Source: an uncultured Thalassolituus sp. (GTDB lineage Bacteria; Pseudomonadota; Gammaproteobacteria; Pseudomonadales; Oceanobacteraceae). From it: a DNA stretch of 64,000 nt. The stretch covers positions 310,001 through 374,000 of the forward strand of contig NZ_CATMFB010000001.1 of NCBI RefSeq assembly GCF_950066645.1, written 5' to 3'. The notes under the pieces were generated by a model. The model did not search any database. It was not told the DNA's origin and saw nothing but the letters and a program-made list of their open reading frames with translations. This document shows positions 1-7,791 of this stretch, one piece after another. The translations under genes and the position numbers were made by a program. The first letter of the stretch is position 1. Each line of letters opens with the position of its first letter.

Positions 1-749
1 GCGGTCTGGTGTTGTTTGTCGGTGCAACGGGGGCGGGTAAATCGACTTCGCTGGCAGCGATGATTGGTCACCGGAACCGCAACAGCAAAGGGCATATTCT
101 CAGCATTGAAGATCCGATTGAATTTATTCACCAGCATGAAAGCTGCATTATTACGCAGCGGGAAGTGGGGCTGGATACTGAGACCTATGAGGTGGCGCTG
201 AAGAACTGTCTGCGTCAGGCGCCGGATGTCATTATGATCGGTGAGGTGCGCTCTGCCGACACTATGGAGCACGCCATTACCTTCTCCGAAACGGGTCACC
301 TTTGTCTGGCGACACTGCACGGTAATAATGCGAACCAGGCGCTGGACCGCATCATTCATTTCTTCCCGCCGGAACGGCATTCGCAGATCTGGATGGACTT
401 ATCCCTGAACCTGAAAGCCATCGTTGCTCAACAGTTAATTCCAACACCGGACGGTCGCGGCCGCCGCGCGGTCGTCGAAGTTCTGCTTAATACACCGCTG
501 GTGTCTGACCTGATCCGTAAAGGTGAGATTCATGAGCTGAAAGGCCTGATGGCCCGTTCTACTGAGCTGGGCATGCAAACGTTCGATCAGGCGCTTTATG
601 CGCTCTACGATCAGAGTGAGATTACCTACGAAGATGCGATTGCGCATGCCGACTCTCCGAATGATCTGCGTCTGATGATCAAACTGGGTAACGAAACCAA
701 CGCAGATATGCTGGAAGGTGCAACGCGCAACCTCCGCCTGCAGGATTAA
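1..749 (+). CDS. pilU: Type IV pilus retraction ATPase PilU (3' part)
   Basis: The 5' end lies outside the window; the reading frame is open from base 3 and begins just before the Walker A loop (GATGAGKST). The Walker B/Asp box region (LRQAPDVIMIGEVR) and the His box (GHLCLATLHGNNA) follow, as in PilT/PilU secretion ATPases. The C-terminal part (GMQTFDQALYALY, then ADSPNDLRLMIKL and a short tail) matches PilU rather than PilT. PilU works with PilT in the cytoplasm at the base of type IV pili to power retraction and twitching. Its stop codon overlaps the stop of the convergent moaE by four bases, so there is no room for a separate terminator. Confidence 0.9.
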   Translation, partial: GLVLFVGATGAGKSTSLAAMIGHRNRNSKGHILSIEDPIEFIHQHESCIITQREVGLDTETYEVALKNCLRQAPDVIMIGEVRSADTMEHAITFSETGHLCLATLHGNNANQALDRIIHFFPPERHSQIWMDLSLNLKAIVAQQLIPTPDGRGRRAVVEVLLNTPLVSDLIRKGEIHELKGLMARSTELGMQTFDQALYALYDQSEITYEDAIAHADSPNDLRLMIKLGNETNADMLEGATRNLRLQD

Positions 750-1246
750 CTCTCGCTATCGCTGCTTTTTATCTCCGGATTCCTGTTCTCAGGAGTCCAC
801 TTTTGTCGGGCATCCTGGTCTTTCTGGCGGGCTTCTACCCAGACTTCTCCCGTCTCCGTCAGTTCTTTTTTCCAGAAGGGGGCTTCTGTTTTCAGGTAGT
901 CCATCAGAAACCGACAGGCGTCAAACGCGGCGTCTCTGTGTGCACTGCTGACACCGGCAAAAACGATCTGCTCTTCTGTTTTTAAAATGCCGGTGCGGTG
1001 GATCAGAGTGACGCGTTGCAATGGCCAGCGCTGACGTGCTTCAGCGATGATTTTTTTCAATGCCTTTTCAGTCATCCCGGGGTAATGCTCCAGGATCATG
1101 CCGGTAACACCGCTCTGCTCACTGAATTCACGGACCAGCCCACTGAAACACACCACGGCCCCAGTGGCTGGGTTGTGCCGGCGCAGCGCTTCATATTCGT
1201 CATGAACGTCGAAGTCCTGGGTCTGTACGACAACTCGGTCAGTCAT
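746..1246 (-). CDS. moaE: Molybdopterin synthase catalytic subunit MoaE
   Basis: A protein of 166 residues, slightly longer than the usual 140-150. Typical MoaE segments are visible: GAVVCFSGLVR near residue 30, LEHYPGM, HRTG and the lysine-bearing APFWKKE segment that contributes to the active site. With MoaD thiocarboxylate it converts cPMP to molybdopterin. It is the last gene of the minus-strand moa operon and starts one base after the moaD stop. The C-terminal 20 or so residues are charged and probably disordered. Confidence 0.95.
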   Translation of the reverse strand: MTDRVVVQTQDFDVHDEYEALRRHNPATGAVVCFSGLVREFSEQSGVTGMILEHYPGMTEKALKKIIAEARQRWPLQRVTLIHRTGILKTEEQIVFAGVSSAHRDAAFDACRFLMDYLKTEAPFWKKELTETGEVWVEARQKDQDARQKWTPENRNPEIKSSDSES

Positions 1247-1495
1247 TCAGCCTCCGGTGACTGGTGGGAAGAAAGCGATTTCATCAGTCGCGTTCACCAG
1301 GGTGTTGTCGTCAGTGATCATCTCCTGATTGACGGCAACCAGTGCATAACTGTCAGAAAATAAGTCAGCGTGCTCCGGAAAGCGACCCTGCATGGCAGTG
1401 CGGATGGCTGCTACGGGAGAAGGATTGTTGATGTCTAATGTGACTGTGGCGCAGTTGCAGACATCTCTTAATCGGGCAAACAGGAGTATCTGCAT
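1247..1495 (-). CDS. moaD: Molybdopterin synthase sulfur carrier subunit MoaD
   Basis: A ubiquitin-like protein of 82 residues ending in PPVTGG. The terminal Gly-Gly is the site of adenylation and thiocarboxylation. An in-frame start further upstream (base 1591) would run into moaC and add a non-family N-terminus, so the start at 1495, one base after the moaC stop, is preferred; it gives the usual length and the sequence MQILLFARLRD. It is the sulfur donor for MoaE, encoded immediately downstream. Confidence 0.93.
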   Translation of the reverse strand: MQILLFARLRDVCNCATVTLDINNPSPVAAIRTAMQGRFPEHADLFSDSYALVAVNQEMITDDNTLVNATDEIAFFPPVTGG

Positions 1496-1496
1496 A

Positions 1497-1970
1497 TCAG
1501 GCCTCCCAGTGACCGGTTTTGCCACCTTTTTTCTCAAGCACACGGATGCCTTCGATGACCATACCCGGATCAACTGCTTTGCACATATCAAAGAGCGTCA
1601 GGGTGGCGACAGAGACCGCGGTAAGTGCCTCCATTTCTACACCGGTCTGACCGGTAAGCTTGCATAATGCGTGTACCCGGATCCGTGATCCGGCCTGATC
1701 AATATCGAAATCCACAGCGACTTTACTCAGCATCAGGGGATGGCAAAGCGGAATCAGAAGGCTGGTCTGTTTCGCTGCCTGAATTCCTGCAATGCGAGCA
1801 ACACCGAACACATCCCCTTTGTGATGATTGCCATCGATGATCGCCTGCAACGTGTCGGGCTCCATCCGCACATAGCCTTCTGCTCTGGCTTCCCGTACTG
1901 TCGCGTCTTTGCTCGAAACATCGACCATGGACGCTTCGCCGCGTTCATTTACATGCGAAAATTCAGCCAT
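1497..1970 (-). CDS. moaC: Cyclic pyranopterin monophosphate synthase MoaC
   Basis: A protein of 157 residues, the normal length. Family segments are [18 protein letters not shown] at the N-terminus, [37 protein letters not shown] and DMCKAVD. It completes the conversion of the MoaA product to cPMP, the first step of molybdenum cofactor synthesis. Its start overlaps the end of moaB by eight bases, suggesting translational coupling. Confidence 0.96.
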   Translation of the reverse strand: MAEFSHVNERGEASMVDVSSKDATVREARAEGYVRMEPDTLQAIIDGNHHKGDVFGVARIAGIQAAKQTSLLIPLCHPLMLSKVAVDFDIDQAGSRIRVHALCKLTGQTGVEMEALTAVSVATLTLFDMCKAVDPGMVIEGIRVLEKKGGKTGHWEA

Positions 1971-2496
1971 TCTGCGAGCTCACTTTTTTAAGTCGGGCAG
2001 CGAAGTTACAGGGACGATGGCGGCTGTCGAGTTGTGACTGAATGATTTCATTCCAGGCCTGTCGACAGGCATTGGTGGAGCCGGGAATACAGAAAATCAG
2101 CGTGTCATTCGCGAGGCCGGCGACGGCACGGCTCTGTATGGTTGAGGTGCCAATGGTGGCGAAAGACACCTGGCGGAAGAGCTCTCCGAACCCGTCGATG
2201 GTGGTATCAAAGAGAGGGATCATAGCTTCAGGCGTGGAATCCCGTTCGGTAAACCCGGTTCCTCCGGTAATAATAATGACCTGCGTTATTTCGTCTGCTA
2301 TCCAACGCGATGTAATTTCACGAATTTTATAAATGTCGTCGATCACAATACGTTTTTCTGTATTTTTATGGCCGCTGTCGGTGAGTTCCGTCACTAATAA
2401 CTGACCGCTGGTATCTGTCTCTTCGGTTCGCGAATCTGACACCGTCAGAACGGCGATATTAAGCGGTAAAAAATCGTCATTAAATAATTTTGCCAT
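1963..2496 (-). CDS. moaB: Molybdenum cofactor biosynthesis protein MoaB
   Basis: A protein of 177 residues of the MoaB/Mog fold. The nucleotide/molybdopterin-binding motifs [30 protein letters not shown] and [15 protein letters not shown] are clear. Members of this family adenylate molybdopterin (MogA-type) or have a poorly defined role in E. coli (MoaB). Since no mogA is visible in the window, the exact role here is open. It sits between mobA and moaC in the operon. Confidence 0.93.
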   Translation of the reverse strand: MAKLFNDDFLPLNIAVLTVSDSRTEETDTSGQLLVTELTDSGHKNTEKRIVIDDIYKIREITSRWIADEITQVIIITGGTGFTERDSTPEAMIPLFDTTIDGFGELFRQVSFATIGTSTIQSRAVAGLANDTLIFCIPGSTNACRQAWNEIIQSQLDSRHRPCNFAARLKKVSSQNG

Positions 2497-2523
2497 GTCT
2501 GGGTCCTGTCATTTCTATAGCGT

Positions 2524-3081
2524 TTACTGCGGCAGAATTTTTGTCAGTTGTTGCCATTGCTCTGGATTGTTGGCGCTCTGTAGCTGCAGTTCATCGCGGG
2601 TTGTAATCCGGTGGGCCCGGACGCTGTTCAGCAACGCTTTAACAGAGCGCTGATTACCGCTGCCCGTCAATGCGTTGAGAACATAATTGCGAAGATCCTC
2701 GGTCACAGTCAGGCTGCAGGGTAGCCAGTGGTCTTCATAGACCGCCGGGCAGTGATTCAGAAGAGGCTCCAGCAGGTCTCCGGTCAGCAGAGGCATATCA
2801 CAGGGCAGCACCAGCAGGCAGTCGCCGTTTATCGCCAATGACAGGGCGCTTTCGATCCCGGCCAGTGGTCCGCAGTCTTTATGCCGGTCCGGCAGTTCAT
2901 GAGTACCTTTGATGTTTCGCGGAATGTTGGTACTGACGAGTACGAGGTCGGGGGCTGTCATGCTGGCCAGGTCGACCGTGTGTTGTAGCTGTGTACGACC
3001 ATCCGGACGCAGCAGCGCCGCTTTGTCCTGCCCCATCCGGCTCGATTCGCCACCGGCAAGTATGAGTACGAGAGTCCGCAT
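2524..3081 (-). CDS. mobA: Molybdenum cofactor guanylyltransferase MobA
   Basis: A protein of 185 residues with the nucleotidyltransferase signature LAGGESSRMGQDKA near residues 8-21 and the metal-binding LPCDMPLL segment. MobA transfers GMP from GTP to Mo-molybdopterin to form the bis-MGD precursor used by DMSO reductase-family enzymes. Its presence inside the moa operon implies that bis-MGD enzymes are used by this organism. It starts one base after the moaA stop. Confidence 0.93.
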   Translation of the reverse strand: MRTLVLILAGGESSRMGQDKAALLRPDGRTQLQHTVDLASMTAPDLVLVSTNIPRNIKGTHELPDRHKDCGPLAGIESALSLAINGDCLLVLPCDMPLLTGDLLEPLLNHCPAVYEDHWLPCSLTVTEDLRNYVLNALTGSGNQRSVKALLNSVRAHRITTRDELQLQSANNPEQWQQLTKILPQ

Positions 3082-3082
3082 C

Positions 3083-4057
3083 TCAGCCTCCTATCTGGGC
3101 AAAGTGAGCCGTTGCGCCACTTTTACCTTCGTGCAGAAAATGCGTTGCTTTTTTATCCGTCAGACACTCAATCAGAAAGTTTTCTGCCTGCGTCAGAGAT
3201 CCTGCCTGTAAGTACGGGCGCAGGTCGTAGCCCTGCTCTCCAAATAAACACAGATGCAGCTTACCGAGTGACGATATTCTGAGTCGGTTGCAGCTGCTGC
3301 AGAAGTCTTTGCTGTACGGCATTATGAGGCCGATACGTCCGGCGTAATCCGGGTGCCAGAATTCCTGAGCCGGACCATCATGAGCCTTTCGCAATACTGG
3401 CTCCCAACCGTCACTCAGAAGGTCTGTCCGTATTGATTCTCCGGAAATATGGTTTCGATCAAAAAAACCGCCGTTGTCGCCCGTCTGCATTAACTCGATA
3501 AATCGTAATGTGACCGGGGTGGTACGTAACCATTCCAGGAACCGTGGCAGCTGATCACCGTTGTGTTCTTTCATCAGTACTGCATTGACCTTGATCCGGT
3601 CGAAGCTGAGTGACTGCGCCAGCGCCAGTCCCTGCAGAAGATCCTGCAGACGGTCATGCCCTGTGATCGCGGCGAATTGTCTGGGATCCAGGCTATCAAT
3701 GCTGACGTTAAGCTGTGTGAGGCCGGCATCAATCCACTCAGGCAGGAACTGCGGAAGCTTCCAGCCGTTGGTGGTCAGTGCAACCTCTTCGATTCCCGGG
3801 ATGTTTGCAACGGTGCGGATGATGTCCGGCAAATCACGGCGCACAGAAGGTTCTCCGCCAGTGATCCGGATTTTTCGGGTGCCGTTGCGAGCGAACAGCG
3901 TGGCTATCTGATGAATTTCTTCAAGGGTCAGTGGCTGCTCCTTCTCACTGCACTGATAGCCATCGGGCAGACAGTAATTACAGCGGAAGTTACAGACGTC
4001 AGTGACCGACAGGCGCAGGTAGCTGAAGCGCCGGCCAAAATTGTCCTGCAATGTCAT
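3083..4057 (-). CDS. moaA: GTP 3',8-cyclase MoaA (radical SAM)
   Basis: A protein of 324 residues. The radical-SAM cluster motif is CNFRCNYC (Cys22, Cys26, Cys29). The second, substrate-side cluster lies near residues 252-270 in DFCSSCNRLRISSLGKLHLC. ITGGEPSVR and the C-terminal Gly-Gly essential in MoaA are present. It converts GTP to 3',8-cyclo-7,8-dihydro-GTP with MoaC. It is the first gene of the operon, and its leader carries a probable Moco riboswitch that ends next to its ribosome-binding site (GGAAAGG, about 10 bases upstream). Confidence 0.96.
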   Translation of the reverse strand: MTLQDNFGRRFSYLRLSVTDVCNFRCNYCLPDGYQCSEKEQPLTLEEIHQIATLFARNGTRKIRITGGEPSVRRDLPDIIRTVANIPGIEEVALTTNGWKLPQFLPEWIDAGLTQLNVSIDSLDPRQFAAITGHDRLQDLLQGLALAQSLSFDRIKVNAVLMKEHNGDQLPRFLEWLRTTPVTLRFIELMQTGDNGGFFDRNHISGESIRTDLLSDGWEPVLRKAHDGPAQEFWHPDYAGRIGLIMPYSKDFCSSCNRLRISSLGKLHLCLFGEQGYDLRPYLQAGSLTQAENFLIECLTDKKATHFLHEGKSGATAHFAQIGG

Positions 4058-4150
4058 GGTTACACCTTTCCAAGCGCGGGAGGCCCGGCAGTTTCCTGCA
4101 GAACCCGGCGATGCATCAGCCTGGGGCTGGTCGCGGCCCGGCCTCCGTAT
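4058..4150 (-). promoter_or_regulatory. Probable molybdenum cofactor (Moco) riboswitch in the moaA leader
   Basis: Read on the minus strand, GGAGGCC (4146-4140) can pair with GGCCTCC (4085-4079), closing a domain that contains further GC-rich arms. One arm is a short hairpin gcag-GAAA-ctgc (4099-4088) with a GNRA tetraloop. The closing stem is followed by GGAAAGGTG and the moaA start. A GC-rich pairing closed next to a GGAAAGG ribosome site, with a GNRA hairpin inside and a moaA gene downstream, is what is described for the Moco RNA motif. In E. coli that motif reduces moa expression when cofactor is plentiful. Assignment is by eye and gene context, without a covariance search. Confidence 0.7.
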
Positions 4151-4242
4151 CAGGCAATCTTCGCTGACTTAGGGGGCCGGGCTTCGGCGTACGTTAAACC
4201 ACTAGTGTATGCGGACTGACCTCTGGCGGCAATTGCAGACTG

Positions 4243-5010
4243 TCAGCGGGTGCGTGTCAGACTGGCCCCCAGACGCCTGAAATAGGCCTCAAAGGCCGTT
4301 GCGCAGCGTTTACGGTCGTCTCCCTGCGGATATAGCCCCAGCTTAGCTTCAGGACTCTGCCGGGTGCCTTTGACCAGGTAGTGATTGGTGATGGCAGCAT
4401 CCTGGACCCAGGCTTCGAAGGCGCGGGCGCACATCTCTTCCGGGCGCGAGTAATACAGAGTTCCGAGCCGTTTGTCCTGAGCCGCTGAGGCCAGAAACAT
4501 GTCACTCGGGCTTTCACCGTCTGGCGCAAGCAGTACTGCGCGAAAGCAATTAAAAAGCAGGTCATTGAGTGGGTGCGGGACGGGTGTTGCTTCACTCAGC
4601 CAGGCGGGTGAGGCGAAGGCAGAGGAGGGCTGATCACTGAACGCCCGGCTGGCAATGTAGTGATCAAAGGCGTGAAACCATTCATGGGCGATACTTCCGG
4701 GTCCGGCATTCTTGGCCAGCGCAAAAATATGCTCAGAGGGCGAGTAATGTGCGTCCACTCCGGGGCGACCGCCGGTGCCATAGTGCAGACCCAGAGTGCC
4801 GCGCAGCGAAATGACTGTCTCAGGTACCCGGAGTATCTCCATGAGATCACACAACGCATCGTAAAACTGGACTGCCGCGGCTTCCTGTTCTGAATCCGAG
4901 ACCCAGCGGCCAATCTTAATTGTGTAAAAATCGAACCTGTCCCGTACCTCTCTGAAAGAAATGTATTCATCAGCGGAACGATGGACAGGGCCATTACGGA
5001 ACATGGTCAT
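4243..5010 (-). CDS. Zincin-like protein, possibly CLCA_X family
   Basis: A protein of 255 residues without signal peptide or membrane segment. HEWFHAFDHY at residues 109-118 is an HExxH zinc-metalloprotease motif with a nearby Asp, and RPEEMCARAFEAWVQD around residue 190 could supply the third ligand. The overall pattern resembles the CLCA_X-annotated family found in marine gammaproteobacteria and LPD1-like zincins. No substrate is known. It starts divergently from the signalling gene at 5180 and lies upstream of moaA, but with a separate leader between, so a role in cofactor synthesis is not implied. Confidence 0.7.
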   Translation of the reverse strand: MTMFRNGPVHRSADEYISFREVRDRFDFYTIKIGRWVSDSEQEAAAVQFYDALCDLMEILRVPETVISLRGTLGLHYGTGGRPGVDAHYSPSEHIFALAKNAGPGSIAHEWFHAFDHYIASRAFSDQPSSAFASPAWLSEATPVPHPLNDLLFNCFRAVLLAPDGESPSDMFLASAAQDKRLGTLYYSRPEEMCARAFEAWVQDAAITNHYLVKGTRQSPEAKLGLYPQGDDRKRCATAFEAYFRRLGASLTRTR

Positions 5011-5179
5011 ATAAATGGGATGTACTGGTTCATTGGTCGGGAGGTTCCGACTTTTGTATCAATCGGTCAACTTCATGACTATAGCCACTGGATATTCAAC
5101 TATACTGGCCTCATGGGAAAATCATCTTCAGGCCAGGAATATACAGGCCTGCCCCTAATTTCAACAGGGTAGACAAGGA

Positions 5180-7738
5180 ATGAACAGACGATCTGACCAT
5201 GCATTGCGCCAGACGATTTCTAATATTGAAGCGCTGATGCTGGCACCGGCCCCCTATGAACTGGTCCTTACCCGATCCTTAGAAGAGCTGATGGGCCTGC
5301 TTGGTGCAGGGTACGGCTATGTATTCAGTGTACCTGGGTATGGCGAGGAGTTCTGGCATCTGCATGCCTGTTACTCTGGCAAAGAAGAGCCCAACACCGT
5401 GTCTGGGATGTCAACCAGCAGCAAAATACCCACCGAGCTGCGACCAGGGTTGAGAAGCGGACGTTGCATGTTGGGTGAGGGGGCACCCCCGGGGCCACAC
5501 CCTCTGCCGGCCGGGCATCCTGATATCGACAATTACCTCTGCATTCCCCTGCGGGATGCAAATCGACTCTACGCGGTACTATACCTGTGTAATTCTCAGG
5601 CGGGCTTCAGTGCTGATTTGCCTGAGCGTCTGCGACCCCTGGTAGCTGCGATCTGTTGCCTTCTCCGGCTCGGGTCGAACGAGAAAAAGAAGGCGGAGCA
5701 GGATCGCGTCAGCGAGATGTCGATGGACCTGTTAAGTATTCTCGATGCAATGTTTAACGGCGTTGTCCTGCTGGACGAGTTCGACAGAATTGTTTTGTGC
5801 AACAAAGCCGCAGCAGCACTGTTTGGGTTGTCCCGGCGCGATCTGGTTGGAGAGAATTTATCAAGGTTTCTGAGAAAAGGTTCAGAAAATCGTTATCTGT
5901 CAGCTGAGATGGATGGAGAAAGCAAGTCATCCGTGTGGCGAGGGGTACCTGTCCGGGCGGCAGACGGAAGTAAGCGTCTTGTGGATATTACCTCCGTTAA
6001 GCTGACCCTGGCAGGTAAGACCCGGAGTGGTCTGGTGATGGAAGATATTTCCGAACGTATGAAATCAGCCGCGGCCTACCAGAACGCAATACAACGGTTT
6101 CACGCACTGACAGCACTGGCGCCGGTTGGCATGCTGCAGCTGAACCGAAACTGGGAGTGCCACTATGTGAATGACACATGGTGTGACTACGTCAAACTTT
6201 CCCCAGATGAGATTACAGGCGTGGGCTGGCTGAACAGTATTCACCACGCGGATGTGGATTCATTTCTTGATGATATGCGTCGCGAAACGCAGGGGACAGG
6301 CCAATACGCAGGTGAGTTACGCTTCCAGAGTCCTTTGGGTCAGACCTCCTGGGCCAAGGTCAATGCCTGTGCACTCTACAATGAGTCTGGTGATCTAGAT
6401 GGCCTGATTGTGACTCTGAATGATATTACCGACCATCTCAGAACAGAACAGAAGCTTCGTGAGGCGGCTGAAGTAGACCAGCTCACGGGTCTGACGAACC
6501 GTAGTTATTTTAATGGTAGGCTGGATGCCGCACTTGAGAGTGCAGAACGCTATGGTCTGGTGGCGCTTATGTTTATCGATCTGGATAACTTTAAGCATAT
6601 TAACGACACCTTTGGTCATGATGCCGGGGATAGCTTGCTTGCTCAGGTGGCAGAGCGATTGAGGGAGTGTCTGCGAAAAGTTGATACGATTTCGCGTATT
6701 GGTGGTGATGAATTTACCGTCATTATTACTCATTTAAGCAACGCCGGCGCCGTTAAAATGGTGGCTGAAAAATTAGTAAAAGCCTTGGGGGAACCCTTTT
6801 CTCTGAACGGCCGGACGGTTTATGTCACCTGCAGTATTGGTATCTCTGTTTATAGCCAGGACATGAACAAAGAAAAGTTACTGAAACAAGCTGACATCGC
6901 GCTCTATAAAGCCAAAGACAGCGGTCGCAACCAGTTCAGATTTTTCACTTCAGAGCTGAATAAAGATGCTGGCTTGCTGGTCAGTCTCCGGGAAAGCATC
7001 AAAGAGCGTATTACCGAAGATTTCAGACTGGTCTACCAGCCACAGATTGATGCAGAGTCCGGCAGGATCGTTGGTGTTGAGGCCCTCGCCCGGTGGACCC
7101 ATCCTGAGGCCGGCGTGGTCGGCCCAGATATCTTTATCAAACTGATTGAACAATCCGGCCTGATGGGAGAGTTCTCAGTCTGGCTATTTGCCGAGGCCTT
7201 CCGTCAGGCATCAGAATGGCGACAGTATCTTCAGAACGGGATGCAGGTGTCGATCAATCTGTCGGCCAAGCAGTTCCGGGGTATTGACCTGGTGTATTCT
7301 GTCGGTAAGTTATGTACTGACTATGATGTTAACCCACGTCATATTGTGCTTGAAGTGACAGAAACGGCGTTAATTCAGGATACCGACCTGGCGACAGAAA
7401 CCCTGTCCCGTCTTCACAATCTGGGGTTCAGTATTTCGCTTGATGACTTTGGTACTGGGTATTCGTCATTGCTTTATCTGCGTCAGATGCCGCTCGATAG
7501 CGTAAAAATAGATCGTTCTTTTACCAAGGACGTGATTGTTGATGATGAAGATGCCAAAATCGTTTCGGGAATATTGTCGCTGGCTGAAGCACTTGATCTG
7601 AAAGTGGTCGCGGAAGGTGTGGAGACAGAAGAGGTCAGGTCCTGGCTGCAGGCTCACGGATGCAATCTTCATCAGGGGTATTATTACCATCGCCCACTGG
7701 AAGTGCCAGATATCACGAGTCTGCTGCAGAAAAATTAA
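5180..7738 (+). CDS. GAF-PAS-PAS-GGDEF-EAL cyclic-di-GMP turnover protein
   Basis: A protein of 852 residues. The N-terminal 20-165 look GAF-like, followed by two PAS domains (about 185-290 and 300-430). A GGDEF domain follows with the intact active-site motif GGDEF at 508-512, then an EAL domain with EAL at 634-636 and DDFGTGYSS at 755-763. Both catalytic signatures are intact, so it may both make and degrade cyclic di-GMP, or use one domain as a regulator. No membrane segment is evident, so it is probably cytosolic. It is the first of two rightward signalling genes; the next frame overlaps its 3' end. Confidence 0.93.
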   Translation: MNRRSDHALRQTISNIEALMLAPAPYELVLTRSLEELMGLLGAGYGYVFSVPGYGEEFWHLHACYSGKEEPNTVSGMSTSSKIPTELRPGLRSGRCMLGEGAPPGPHPLPAGHPDIDNYLCIPLRDANRLYAVLYLCNSQAGFSADLPERLRPLVAAICCLLRLGSNEKKKAEQDRVSEMSMDLLSILDAMFNGVVLLDEFDRIVLCNKAAAALFGLSRRDLVGENLSRFLRKGSENRYLSAEMDGESKSSVWRGVPVRAADGSKRLVDITSVKLTLAGKTRSGLVMEDISERMKSAAAYQNAIQRFHALTALAPVGMLQLNRNWECHYVNDTWCDYVKLSPDEITGVGWLNSIHHADVDSFLDDMRRETQGTGQYAGELRFQSPLGQTSWAKVNACALYNESGDLDGLIVTLNDITDHLRTEQKLREAAEVDQLTGLTNRSYFNGRLDAALESAERYGLVALMFIDLDNFKHINDTFGHDAGDSLLAQVAERLRECLRKVDTISRIGGDEFTVIITHLSNAGAVKMVAEKLVKALGEPFSLNGRTVYVTCSIGISVYSQDMNKEKLLKQADIALYKAKDSGRNQFRFFTSELNKDAGLLVSLRESIKERITEDFRLVYQPQIDAESGRIVGVEALARWTHPEAGVVGPDIFIKLIEQSGLMGEFSVWLFAEAFRQASEWRQYLQNGMQVSINLSAKQFRGIDLVYSVGKLCTDYDVNPRHIVLEVTETALIQDTDLATETLSRLHNLGFSISLDDFGTGYSSLLYLRQMPLDSVKIDRSFTKDVIVDDEDAKIVSGILSLAEALDLKVVAEGVETEEVRSWLQAHGCNLHQGYYYHRPLEVPDITSLLQKN

Positions 7739-7791
7739 TTCACTACGCTAATTCAGGGGATGTGCCGGCAGGAATCCGGTATCAGAATCTT

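Noticed and set aside
718-951. Short plus-strand frame after pilU
   Set aside because: It overlaps the C-terminal part of moaE on the opposite strand and has no family similarity.
3656-4219. A 187-codon plus-strand frame over the moaA start and leader
   Set aside because: It is opposite moaA and the probable riboswitch; the translated sequence has no coherent domain.
5075-5106. ATGACT ... TATACT as a promoter for the GGDEF-EAL gene
   Set aside because: The -10 is good but the spacer is 20 bases and the -35 poor; not strong enough to list.
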